A stretch of 64,000 bases of DNA from Hysterangium stoloniferum (lineage: Eukaryota; Basidiomycota; Agaricomycetes; Hysterangiales; Hysterangiaceae): the NCBI GenBank assembly GCA_015178975.1, contig WHVD01000002.1, positions 62,001 to 126,000 of the forward strand. Direction: 5' to 3'. The notes under the pieces are model-generated. The model was not told the DNA's origin, did no database searches, and saw only the letters and a list, made by a program, of their open reading frames with translations. The translations under genes were made by a program, and so were the position numbers. Position 1 is the first letter of the stretch; each line of letters opens with the position of its first letter. Shown in pieces: positions 22,201-32,447 of this stretch.

Positions 22201-23088
22201 ATAGTTACCGTATCATCCATATTCCTCCCTTGTTCTGCATTTGGTAATTTGTCTGTTGACAAGTATTCACTCGTTTGTTTGTTATATTCCCATTTCGGAA
22301 TATTGTCTCCCTAATATGTCTTATTGTATTTCCGTTTTAAGAACACTTCCATTTCTGTCTTATTATGGTCTTAGTTTGTAGTACAATAACGAGTAGACTT
22401 ATATTAGTTTCCGCAAATTTGTACTTTGCCTTAGATCTGATATCGACTTAGTTTCTTATTCCTCCTCCCGTCTTTCTGTACGCTCAATATTCGGGACTCT
22501 TCAGAACTCTGAATATCCATATCTTCCATTGTAAGCCTTACTTCTGAAATTAAGGACTTTGAGCGTTTGCATAGAGGCGCAGCACATAAGCTGAAGCCGA
22601 CATCCTGACCCTATCCACTAGTTCCTGACTTCCCAGTGACTTTCCGATAGTTCCCGAATAAGTTCCCGACACGGCACTTAACACACTTGCAGAATTTGCT
22701 TACAACAATGCACCCTCAGCCACTACTGGTGTTTCCCTCTTGGACCCTATGGCTTCTGGATAGCATGCATGTGGTACACCTGGTATTTCATGTTTCTATG
22801 CTAGAACCTTGTACTGCTAACACTATCCCAGATTGCATGCAATCTCCACCCCCTCCAGTCATTATTAACGGAGAACCCGAGTTTGAAATCTTGCAAATTT
22901 TAGATTCAAAAATTGACAAGTGTTGACGCACTTGTAAACTGCTTTACCTGGTCAAGTGAGTGGGTTACAAGGGCACCAATGAAGAAGCCTCATCGATTTT
23001 GGCCACGGAACTCGGTAATGCCATGGAAATCGTTACTGACTTTCATACAGCTTACCCACTCAAACCCGGACCACTATTGTCTCTCTGA
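19220..23088 (+). pseudogene. A1 pol: protease, RT, RNase H, integrase, chromodomain (broken)
   Basis: Domains in order: aspartic protease [12 protein letters not shown] (about 19276); RT with [20 protein letters not shown] (about 20070), [15 protein letters not shown] and YLDD (about 20417); RNase H with SQTFTRAELNYD; integrase with a zinc-finger region (about 21650), [11 protein letters not shown] (about 21811), TSDRGSEF and EGDGQTKC; and a chromodomain CKLLYLVK-VGYKGTNEEAS (about 22930). At least six stops are visible (for example the TGA at 21698 in KSQ-HKP). Solo LTR B5 splits the integrase after WKSLLPL, and part of the integrase C-terminal domain is deleted near 22755. Family role: polyprotein for reverse transcription and integration; the chromodomain probably guides insertion to certain chromatin. 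Confidence 0.88.
22139..22683 (+). mobile_element. Solo LTR, family B, with 5-bp target duplication
   Basis: 545 bp, TGTTACGACCCG to GCACTTAACA, flanked by CACTT at 22134-22138 and 22684-22688. It sits inside the integrase of A1, so it is younger than A1. The leader motif is at 22575-22602. Confidence 0.93.
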
Positions 23089-23295
23089 CCGCACTCTGCA
23101 GACCCCGTGTTATGTTTGGACTCATTTTCATTATTCCCTGTCACCCTATGTCTCTCTTTGCTTTTCCAGGTTCTGACATGACTTTCAAGTCCTTAAGCAG
23201 ATTTCCCACAGACTTTGATCTCATGTTTTTTTTTCACACTTTACTTTTACTTTCAAAAAAATTATTAAACTTTTATTTTTATTTTCAATCTACAT

Positions 23296-24247
23296 TTATG
23301 GGGCTATGTTTTGCCCAACCTCAGCCATCTCTTGAGGAAGCTCTGCTACCTCTGTGGGCACCCCATCCTCATCCGACCTGGCATCCTCGGAACTCCCAGC
23401 TTGTGGCTCCTCATATATGTATCCACCGAACTCCATGAGGAATTTCCAAAACTCTGAGCGGAGCTCATGGAGCTCATTCGCCACCACAATTTGGACCTTG
23501 TTGCTTTTTTGGAGCAACTCGTTCTGTGCCTCAATGCCCTCAGCAATCCACCCCAATACATTGTCCAACCCAGACATCCCATCTGTCCCACTAACGTCCC
23601 GCACCCCAGACTCTGTGGGTTGCTTGTGGACGAGCGAGCACCTCACCTTGAGGTGCGCACACTGGTAGCACCCTGGTCCCCACCCGGACTTCCAATTACA
23701 CTCCATGTTCTGGTCATTGCAACCGGAACACTGTGGATTGTTCTGCATTGGTAGGCAGACTGGTGCCGCCTTCCTTGCCTTCTGTTGATCATGGTCAGTT
23801 TTCCCCAGATATCCCACAGACCCAAGACTTACTTTCTGGGGGCTCTCCGGCTCCCCCTCAGACTTGGACTCCACCTCTGTCACTTTGCACTGAAAATACA
23901 AGTCAGTCAAAAGTTCGACAAGTTGAATTATTGGGACTTACCTTTCCGGCAGCAACCGCGGCCCTGTCCACAGCTGCCCGGGCTTTTTCCACGGCCACCT
24001 GCGCAGCCTCCTCCTCATCTCTCTTCCTCTGCCTCTCTGCCTCTTCCTCCATGGCCAAGGCCACCTGGTATTCCATGTCTAGGGCTTCCTCCACCTCCCT
24101 CGCCTCCTTTTCTGCCTCTTCATGTTGTTGGCACTGTTCCTCTCACTGCACCAGTATTTGGGCCATGCTGAGTGGTGCCCAGTATGGAGTGCCCGAGGAG
24201 GGCCCAGTGGTCAGCATGGGTCTTCTTGGCATTGGCTTAGGTCCCAT
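23296..24247 (-). pseudogene. A1 antisense gene: coiled coil, Zn2Cys6-like cluster, acidic tail; three exons
   Basis: Convergent to pol, between integrase and 3' LTR. Exon 1 is 24247-23942 (MGPKPMPRRPM, then Glu/Arg/Ala-rich coiled coil, one TGA in place of an Arg codon). Intron 1 is 23941-23890 (GTAAGT...TTTTCAG). Exon 2 is 23889-23833 (CKVTEVESKSEGEPESPQK). Intron 2 is 23832-23782 (GTAAGT...ATCAACAG). Exon 3 is 23781-23296. All junctions are phase 0. Exon 3 has C-x2-C-x6-C-x9-C-x2-C-x6-C (CSGCNDQNMEC, then CYQCAHLKVRC), the spacing of fungal Zn2Cys6 clusters. Next come a predicted helix (EGIEAQNELLQKSNKVQIVV) and a tail rich in Glu and Asp. The layout suggests a DNA- or RNA-binding regulator of the element, but function is inferred only from spacing and composition. 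Confidence 0.72.
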
Positions 24248-24298
24248 TATGGCAAGATGGGGGTAATAAGAAGAAGAAATTTTCATTTATTCGAAATT

Positions 24299-24306
24299 TC
24301 ATATAG
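24299..24306 (-). promoter_or_regulatory. TATA-like box of the A1 antisense gene
   Basis: On the minus strand CTATATGA lies about 55 bp before the ATG at 24247. A TATA-like box at a similar distance (42-60 bp) precedes the antisense gene in B1, C and the two decayed B copies. Confidence 0.5.
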
Positions 24307-24455
24307 GCTCGTCGTGTCTGAACCTTACCTTCCAGATCACATGACTCTTTGACACATACATGTAGCTGACATGACTTTTGACACATGCTTGTAGCCGACA
24401 AGAACCTTATCGAGGTCTAGAGCCTCTTTGGGACTTCGGCATAAAGGGGGGGTAC

Positions 24456-25279
24456 CGTTATGACTGGAATTCCCACCAGACTCCGGGTACTAACTTATAT
24501 GCACCCATGCCCTATACACACCAATTGTCAGTTTACCAGAATTCCCACCGGACTCTGTACGTCAGACTTGTCTACATTTGACTTCATTACATTGTGTATC
24601 AGTCACCAGAATACCCACCAAACTATGTCCCTGTCTATGTCTGACCTCGTCCCATGCATCAGTCACCAGACCCCGCTTGGAAAACCCGTCATCCCTCTAA
24701 CAGACCCCCATTCCCATTTTAGTCAAATGACCTGTCACAATTTGGACTCCGCTCCCGCTCCGTTTCCCATTATGGTTTATGATTTGTCATGATTCGGACT
24801 CCGCTCCATTCCATCCCGTTCCTAACACCAAATTTGGTGTTTGCTATTCCCATTTTATATTTTGCTAGTTTCATTTCACTTTTACTGGATTTGGTATGTC
24901 ATTCATTCCACGGTCTATATAGTCTGGCAGATGTTGTACATACAATCCAGTCAGAAAATCAGCTTAGATTCCCCCCAGTAATCTAATAGATTTTCTGCTC
25001 TAAACTCCTACTTGAATTACACTGCTCACGCTAGTTGGAGCCCACGGGCTCCAGCACATCTATCTCTCTTATTCATCTGGACTCCCGACCTCTCAAACCA
25101 CAACCTCCAAGCTACAACCCCTCGACCCACAAACCCCACCCAGACTCCCCGGGATTCCCATCCACCTGTCTGAAATTGGACAACACGATCTCGCAAGGGT
25201 GCAGCCTATAAGCTGAAGCCAAGTCCTACCAGATATTCCATGGGTTTCTCCGGAAACCTGCTGTGTACGTACCCTAACA
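24456..25279 (+). repeat. 3' LTR of A1
   Basis: 824 bp, CGTTATGACTGG (first base T changed to C) to GTACCCTAACA. It is preceded by a polypurine tract, ATAAAGGGGGGG, at about 24441-24452. It retains TATATAG, the R start and the leader motif (25198-25227). Confidence 0.92.
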
Positions 25280-25286
25280 AGGAGTG

Positions 25287-26155
25287 TGTTAAGTTCCGAG
25301 GATCTCCTCGAGCCCATGGAGGTTTCTGGTAATTATTCTGAACACTTTCTGGGAATGTCCCACCAAATCCCCAGGTAATAGTCCAGGTAATAGTCTGGGG
25401 GAGTTTCTGGGGATTAGTACAAGGAGTTATCAGAATAATCACCAGAGTACTGAGGTGGACTTGGCTTCAGCTTATGTATGTGCTGTGCCCTTGTACACTC
25501 ATTTGGGTGTCCATATTTTGAGCTAACAGAATGCCTACAAGGAAGAGTAGATTCTGGAGTTCCTGTGGGAGTTCTGGGAATCGAGTGTGCAGACAGACAG
25601 GAGGAGTAGAGACTGGATCAGGATGTACATATTTGGGGTGTAACTAGTTCGAGATTGAAACTGGATTGTAAGTACACGAGTATGGGAGACTATATAAACT
25701 TTGAGATATATGCAATATCAAATATGGTAATAATGAGGTGCAAAACATAATCATGAAATGAGACAGGTAAACACCAAACTAGGTGTTAGGGATGGAACAG
25801 AATGGGAGCAGGGTGCAAAACATGACAGGTCATTTGACCATAATGGGAATGGGGTTCTATGCTCTGTTAGAGGCGATCTGGGAGTCCAGTCGGAGTCTGG
25901 TGAGGGGTGCAGAGAGTTGGGTATAAACAGGTTGATGTGCAGGTCCGGCAGAGTCTGAGGACTGGTGCATGAGACACAGTGTCAGATATAGATAGGTTGA
26001 TGTGCAGGTCCAGTGGAGTCCAACAACTGGTGCATATAGGGTGACGTGGGGGTCCCAGTGGGTACCCTAGTTGTAACTGTACCTTGTGTACGATATAGAG
26101 AGTCAGGTGCATATAGGATGGGGTCTGGAGCCCAGCAGGTTTTCCAGTCCTAACA
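25287..26155 (-). mobile_element. Solo LTR, family F, with 5-bp target duplication
   Basis: 869 bp, TGTTAAGTTCCGAGG to CCAGTCCTAACA, flanked by GAGTG at 25282-25286 and 26156-26160. The reversed leader motif at 25457-25490 (with a 4-bp internal duplication) gives the orientation. It lies directly after the AGGAG of A1; removing both restores Helitron sequence AGGAGTGTCACC. No internal region of this family is in the window. Confidence 0.9.
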
Positions 26156-26390
26156 GAGTGTCACCAAGTAAATATCACTACAGGACCTTCAACAGAAGAG
26201 CTGGCATTCATCCCTCAAATAACAATTATTCCAAATACAAAACAAGTGCCATTTGAACTTCATTGTCAGCAGTTTCCAGTCAGGCTAGTATGTTCTATGA
26301 CCATCAATAAGTCACAGGGTCAATCTTTAAAATTAGTTGGATTGGATCTTGTCAGGGCTCATACATATATTATATTATATTATATTGGTC
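26156..26390 (+). pseudogene. Helitron Pif1-type helicase, C-terminal motifs
   Basis: Continues the helicase interrupted at 17401, with a gap after NFGGVSPSK. It shows ITTGPSTEELAFIPQI, FELHCQQFPVRLVCSMT and the motif VI signature MTINKSQGQSL (about 26294-26329). It ends in an AT-rich stretch near 26370-26390, after which Gypsy G sequence follows. The usual last motif (LYVALSR) is absent. Confidence 0.85.
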
Positions 26391-27796
26391 TTTTGCTGGA
26401 TAAGAAATTTGTGGAGTATCATAACCTTAACACTGTCAAGCTCCCTAGAGCTGTTCCAGTCTACAATGTTGATGGGACACTGAATCATGGAGGATCTATC
26501 CAAGAGGAGGTACATTTAACAATGATATTACAAAACCATACAGAAAAAGCCACCTTTGCTGTATGTGATCTAGGGAATAAGTCTGCTATCATTGGACACA
26601 CTTGGTTATACCAACACAACCCAGAAATAAATTGGAGGACTGGAGAAGTTCACTTTACCAGGTGTCCATCTCAATGTCCTGTAGAAGTTAGGAGAATTAG
26701 GAGGAAGAGGCAGAAGAAGGCAGCAGAATTTAAGAGGAAACTTTCTAGTCCCATTGAGACTGAAGATGATGATGAGGAGGAGGAAGATGACCAGTCAGAG
26801 ATTGAAGACAGTGATAGGATCTGGGCTACAACTATCTATCCTCAAGCTCATGTCAATGCTACTTCTATGTATCTCAGAAGTTGGCAGAAGAATCTCATAA
26901 ACAGGACCAGAAGAAAGCCTTTGAGGATTTAGTCCCCAGCTGTTACCACCAATTTAAAGAGGTGTTCTCCAAAGATCCCTTTGACAGATTACCTGACAGG
27001 AAACCCTGGGATCATGCCATTGAACTAAAACCTGGGTCAGAACCTTTCAGAACCAAGCTTTACCCCTTAGCACCAAATGAACAAAAGGAGCTTTTCTAGA
27101 GGAGAACCTCAAAAGTGGCAGGATCCAACCCTCCAAATCCCCCATGGCATCTTCAGTGTTTTGTGTCAAAAAGAAGGATGGATCCCTGAGGCTAGTTCAG
27201 GATTTCAGGATTATAGGAAACTAAATGACATAACAATCAAAAATTCCTATCCCCTGCCACTTAGATCTGACATTATCAACAAGTTGAAGAAAGCCAAATA
27301 CTTCACCAAACTGGATGTCAGACGGGGTTATAACAATGTGAGGATAAAGAAGGGTGATGGATGGAATGCAGCATTTAGGACCAATAGAGGACTATTTGAA
27401 CCACTGGTCATGTTCTTTGGTCTTACCAACAGTCCTGCTACCTTTCAGACCATGGTGAAGGATCTGTTCATAGAACTGATTGATGGACAGATTGTCATTG
27501 TCTACATGGATGATATCCTTATCTTCACAGAGACCCTTGAAAAACACAGGGAAGCAGTCAAAAGTGTTCTGGAGATTTTGGAGAAAAATAAGTTATACTT
27601 AAAGGCAGAAAAATGTGAATTTGAAAAGGAAAGATTGAATATCTTGGACTTATCATTTCACATGGCTGCATCTCCATGGATCCAGTAAAGATAGAAGGTG
27701 TTTCCAAATGGCCTGAACCTACTACTGTAAAAGAGACACAGTCTTTCCTTGGCTTTGTCAACTCCCAATCATAGAATGTGGTGCCATTTCCCTTTC
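26390..27796 (+). pseudogene. Gypsy family G protease and RT fragment
   Basis: A Gypsy lineage different from A, B and C. It starts inside the protease (LLDKKFVEYHNLNTVKLP, AIIGHTWLYQHNPEINW), followed by a Lys/Arg and Asp/Glu-rich linker. RT motifs are [17 protein letters not shown] (about 27155, needing a frame change), [33 protein letters not shown] and YMDD (about 27505). It ends at FLGFVN near 27770. Gag, the protease active site, RNase H and integrase are missing. The 5' junction with the Helitron is fused in frame by chance, giving an open frame 26246-26932 that spans both elements. Confidence 0.85.
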
Positions 27797-28384
27797 TGTT
27801 ATGACCCATTCCCAGATATTTTAATATCCAATATCATCTGAAACATCCAACCTCTGCCCTAATATATGACCCTGACTTCCGACTATGGAACACTCATAGT
27901 TCCCATACATAGTTCCCATACATACTTCCAGATCTCACCTTTGTGCCATTTAGTAATTTATCAACTGACAAGGATTCACTTGTTTACTTATTGTATTCCC
28001 ATTTTGGAATATTTTCCCTAGTCCATCTTATTGTATTCCCATTTTGGAATATTTCCAATTTCATCTTATTATGATCCTAAATTTGTAGTACAATAATGAG
28101 ATGATCTATATTAGTTCCCACAAATTGTACTTTACTTTAGATCTGATATTGACTTAGTTTCTTATCTCTATTGTCCATCTTTCTGTATGCTCCATATTTG
28201 GAACTCTCCAGAACTCTGAATATCCATATCTTCCAGCATAAGTTTTCATCTCTGAAATTAAGGACCCTGAGTGTTTGTGTAGAGGCAGAGCACATAAGCT
28301 GAAGCTGATGTCCTGACCCTATCCAATAGTTTCCAAGTTCCCAGTGACTTTCCAATAGTATAGGTTCTGACATGGACTTAAACA
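27797..28384 (+). repeat. LTR of decayed Gypsy B copy B2 (5')
   Basis: 588 bp, TGTTATGACCC to ACTTAAACA, with the R-start 11-mer AGATCTGATAT (about 28140) and leader motif 28283-28312. A TATATCAGATCT sequence follows the LTR, as in B1. It is strongly CpG-depleted compared with the B1 LTRs. Confidence 0.9.
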
Positions 28385-28418
28385 GTATATCAGATCTCAA
28401 CTCTGCAACTCGCTCATC

Positions 28419-30331
28419 ATGGGTCCCAAATGCAAAGCTGCCAAAGAACCATCTCAACTTCAATCCCCATTTCAACTTTATACCACCTAACCTGAAACCC
28501 CAACTCAGCTGACAGCATCAGCTTCCATTGAAGAAGTTACTGAGGTAGTGAAGGATCCCGACACTCCCAACATTTCTGACAATGAAGTAGAAGAATACCT
28601 GCACAAATAGAAATAGAAATCTTCTGATGAACCAACTGAAATGATGTTTGTCAACCCCATTGTGAAATTTGCTGACTATTTGAAATCCACTGGGGAAAGC
28701 AAAGAATCTTCCCACACCAGAGTCAAAGAACCCAAACCATTTACTGACCAAGATCTGAAAAAAATGAAGAATTTTCTTCTCCAATGCCATTTCAGTTTTC
28801 ATGATTGACCCACTGCATTTAAATCCACAGTCAAAAAGTCAATTTCATGCTCTCTTACATACACATCTCAAGGATACCACTCAGGATTGGTTCGAACCTG
28901 GACTATCTGTAATATCTGATGAGACATGTGTATGGCTCGACAACTGGAACACATTGGTGGAAGAACTGGAAACTGATTTCAGACCTTACAACCAATCTGG
29001 TGAAGCGGAAAATGAATTAATAATGCTTAGGATGAAGGACAATCAATGAGTTTCTGATTATCTTGTCAAGTTCAATACTGTCATTACACATTGTGGATGG
29101 GATGATTCCACCCTCAGGTACCATTTCTATATGGGACTTCCGTCACGCCTTAAAGACGAGATCTGCAAAGATGGAAAGCTGAAAACTCTCCAACTCATGC
29201 AGATTAAAGCTCAGACATCCAATGCCTGTTATTGGGAGCAAAAAGCCGAGGTTTCTCAAGAGAATCTGATGGAATGTTCTCACGGCAATAAGGCATCATC
29301 TAGCAAGTCTTCCAGCAATAACTCAGGATGGTGTTTATAATTACTATAATCTAAATATTTACTAATAAAAGTCTTATTTTTACAAAACTCTATATTTAAA
29401 TAGTGATATCTATTCTGAAACAATTATATCATCAAAAAACAACCATCAGAAATAGTTCTCCATATTACATCTTATACAACCCATAGTTATTTAACAAATT
29501 CCATTGTATATATGTAATTTCCTTCCTTTTACAGATGCCTACTAATACTTTTATTAGTACTTTGTTTTTTAAAAGTTGTAATGTAGTTACTGTATTTCCA
29601 TGTAAAATATGTAAAATATTATTGGAAATTTTTCATACCACAGCTGCCTTTATTAAGTAAAACCCCCTATATATTCTGGGTATGTTGAATCAAGTAGAAA
29701 TCTGTTCAGATTGACAGATCCATTCTGAAGTAATACATATGTATTTAGAGGTGCCAATGATATACATATGCATGAAATGGACTATCTAAAGGTATCTATT
29801 TTTTTTAAAGTATTAGTGTTTCAAACTACTAATTTCTTTTTGTCTGCTCGTGTCCAGAAAGATTCTTTAGTTTGTAATGTACAAGAGAGTTTAAAACTTT
29901 TTGAAAGTTTTAAAAACCAAATTATGTTTGAATCACATCCCAGATGTTTAAATGACCTTTAGAGTACATATATTAGAATTTGGTATACTTAATAGTTTTC
30001 AGATATCCTCCTCAGGCAATAACACTGGCAACTCTGGCACTAATACTGGCAAATCAAATTCTGATTGGAAAACAGAGAAGAAATCCAACAAGGAAAAACA
30101 GTCAACCTCTGACAAACCTGACTTTTCCCATTTGTTGGGTACTGATGGTAAACTCACCCTGAAGGAGAAACAATGATGCATGGATAACAACCTCTGCCTT
30201 TTCTGTGGGAAAGGCAGACACAAGGTTTCTGATTGTACCGTTAAGTCTAACTCTTCCAAGGCCCACACGGTAACTTCCACTATGACTACAATGTCCAAGG
30301 AAAAACCCACCACAGAGTTGAAAAAAGAATA
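28419..30331 (+). pseudogene. B2 gag, interrupted by an AT-rich insertion
   Basis: ATG at 28419 (MGPKCKAAKEPSQLQSPF) parallels B1 gag, with stops at several sites (for example after IEEYLHK and at 29047). Capsid part: WFEPGLSVISDETCVWLDNW and YHFYMGLPSRLKDEI. The insertion at 29328-30010 splits it at the Ser/Asn-rich linker. The CCHC knuckle CLFCGKGRHKVSDC lies at about 30195-30237. It ends in KKE-stop at 30331, next to the A-rich gag-pol junction. Confidence 0.82.
29328..30010. mobile_element. AT-rich 683-bp insertion flanked by CTCAGG
   Basis: Comparison with B1 shows that this block is inserted in the gag linker. CTCAGG stands on both sides (29322-29327 and 30011-30016), a 6-bp direct repeat. 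It starts ATGGTGTTTATAATTAC and ends TTTTCAGATATCCTC. I see no clear terminal inverted repeats and no gene. It could be a non-autonomous DNA element or a retroposed fragment. Confidence 0.6.
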
Positions 30332-30339
30332 AGCAACCC

Positions 30340-31488
30340 TCCGGAATCTGCATGGACAGAGGGTTGCATTGACTCTCTCCGTGTTTCCGAGGTTATCCGT
30401 CTCAACATGTCCGCTCTCTCTAATCCCGATTCATTATTTGTAAAACTCATTTCTGACTTTCTTGGAAATTTAGTGTTCCGAGCTCTGATAGATTCCGGCT
30501 CCACACACTGTTTTGTAGATACCACCTTTGCCTCAAAACATAATCTGAAACTCCATTCTGTTCCTGCAATTTCCTTGCATCTGTTTGACAGCACTAGCAA
30601 TATGGCAATTACTCAGGCCTGTAACATACCTATCCAGTTCCCATGTGGAACACCCCAGATGGCTACTTTTTTCGTAACACAGTTGGACTCTAGCTGTTCG
30701 ATAGTTCTTGGATACAACTGGCTCACCCAATATAATCTGTTGATTGACTGGGTATTGGGCAGTATTAATTTCTGAATTCCCAAACACTTCTGTTTCTCCT
30801 GCAGCGTCTAATCCAGCCAGAGCCTCTTTGACATCTACAGCACCTCAGGCATCTACCGAAACCTCTGAACCTCCAAAAATCTCTCTCATCAATGCTTCAG
30901 CATTTGTCAGGGCAAGTAAACTGGATGGATCACAGTGTTTTTTGATCAGCTTAAAAGTTGTTGGAGCATCTGGACATTTTGCAACTCCAGAATTATCTGA
31001 GCTAAAAGCCAATCTGGAAGGAGTTCCCAAAAAATACCATGATTTCACAGACATTTTCAGTAAACAAAAAGCTCACTGACTTGCACCACATAGGCCTTAC
31101 AACTTAAAAATCAATATTGAGCCCAGTTCAAACCCTCCATTAGGACCTATTTACCTGTTATCCCAATTGGAACTTTCATCTATTCAGGAGTTCTTGGATG
31201 AACATCTGTCAATAGGTTTCATCCATCCTTCAAAATCTCTGTATGGAGTACCTGTCCTTTTTGTCAAGAAAAAGGATGGTTCCCTTTGACTCTGTATCGA
31301 TTTCAGAGGTTTAAATTCCATCACACAGAAAGATAGGTATCCACTTCTGTTTGTTACTGACTTGCTCGATGCCCCACAGAAAGCTCAGATTTATACCAAA
31401 ATAGACCATAAACATGCCTATTATTTGGTCCAAATTGCTGAGGGCAACGAATGGAAAACTGCTTTGTGAACTCACTATGGACCCTTTG
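30340..31488 (+). pseudogene. B2 pro-RT fragment
   Basis: Aligns with B1 pol from its start: [16 protein letters not shown]-type protease (about 30480-30520), [10 protein letters not shown], then the RT N-terminus with [15 protein letters not shown], a [23 protein letters not shown] and AEGNEWKTAL. Stops at 31078, 31288 and 31468 are visible. It is cut at 31488 in the middle of RT, where the Tc1-3 relic begins. Confidence 0.85.
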
Positions 31489-32096
31489 TTGGTGGAATAT
31501 CCTGGTCCTTCCCACAACATACAGCCTCACAACATCAGATTTCTCCCTCCAAACCTGATTGTAACCTCAGCCACCCTATCACTGAGCCCCTCTCCTGCCT
31601 TTTTCCACACCTACTTCCTCCCATCTGACTCCCTAACAATTTATTTTTGTCTCATCTAACCAAACAGCCCTCTTCCAATCATCCACAGTCCAGTCCTTGT
31701 GTGCCAGAGCAAAGTCCATTCTTGCCTTCCTATGTCTCTTAGTGAGTAAAGGACTTTTCTCTCCACCACAGCCCTCATTCCAGCCATCTTGAGTGCTCTA
31801 TGAACAGTCTTCACTGAAATGGACTGTCCAGTCATATTTTGAAGGATTTTGGTCACCTCAGTGGCATGTTCTGCCTTCTGAGAAGTGATTTGTTAGAGGG
31901 AATAATGAATATCTGAGGGAGAAAGCTTGCATGGATGGCCACCAGGTGCTTTGGCAAGTGATGGGCAATGGGTAAAGTGAATTCTGGATATAGTAACCAG
32001 ATCACTGCCAGTGATTGCAGAGATCTGAGAAGTAGACTTGCCCTTATTGAGCAAAATGAGATTGTGGCTAACCTGAGGAGGAGTAAGAGCTTTCAT
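31489..32096 (-). pseudogene. Tc1-3 transposase, N-terminal half
   Basis: It starts with MKALTPPQVSHNLILLNKGK at 32096 (HTH), then GGHPCKLSPSDI, GQSISVKTVHRALK and MAGMRAVVERK. A tail reads RTGLWMIGRGLFG with broken frames, then MLWEGPGY beside the breakpoint. The catalytic D of the first motif is not preserved in frame and the rest is missing. Confidence 0.78.
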
Positions 32097-32171
32097 GGTG
32101 TAGAATGTTGAGTTGTGGGGATGTTGTTGAACTAGAAAGTGAACAACTATATATATATCTAATTTTGGCAG

Positions 32172-32238
32172 GTCACATGATTAAACAAAACCTTATTTGC
32201 TGATAATCAATAAGGTTTTGTGTTAATCATGTGACTGG
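32172..32238. repeat. Perfect-like hairpin inside Tc1-3
   Basis: GTCACATGATTAAACAAAAC and its near-complement (GTTTTGTGTTAATCATGTGAC with one extra base) face each other across a short loop, a stem of about 28 bp directly inside the terminal repeat. Confidence 0.75.
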
Positions 32239-32447
32239 GACAAAACCCTTCCAATGTGATTTTAGTATTATTTTATTTGTAGTGTGGGAAATACTAATGC
32301 TTATGTCATAACATTTTAAGGGCTTATAGATAACATGTAGACCTAACCAACCACCAAATTTCAGGTCTGTATCTACAGTGGTTCTTGAGTTATTCAAGAA
32401 TCTTTGCACAACTAAAAATCATTGGAAGGGTTTTGTCCCTCACTGTA

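Larger units (their letters stand above)
17402..25279 (+). mobile_element. Gypsy element A1 (chromovirus), full length with target duplication
   Basis: A 7.9-kb LTR retrotransposon flanked by AGGAG at 17397-17401 and 25280-25284. Order: 5' LTR, gag, pro-RT-RNase H-integrase with chromodomain, antisense gene, polypurine tract and 3' LTR. It is inserted in Helitron helicase codons. Solo LTR B5 (22139-22683) interrupts its integrase. The 5' LTR has lost about 470 bp including its TATA and R region, so this copy has no promoter of its own. Stops and frameshifts occur throughout gag and pol. Confidence 0.93.
31489..32447 (-). mobile_element. Tc1-3 relic, truncated, in Gypsy B RT/integrase
   Basis: Minus-strand Tc1-type element with one end preserved: CACTG-TA at 32441-32447. 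Its terminal region holds a motif (GGGACAAAACCCTTCCAATG) at both the inner (about 32238) and outer end in opposite orientation, as in Tc1-1 and Tc1-2. The other end, with the second and third catalytic residues of the transposase, is lost at 31488. The Gypsy sequence resumes in integrase at 32448, so RT C-terminus, RNase H and part of integrase were deleted with it. Confidence 0.83.

Noticed and set aside
23733-24266. Plus-strand frames with Ser/Ala/Pro repeats opposite the A1 antisense gene
   Set aside because: They are shadows of the minus-strand coiled-coil exon. Introns, TATA and cysteine spacing all support the minus strand.
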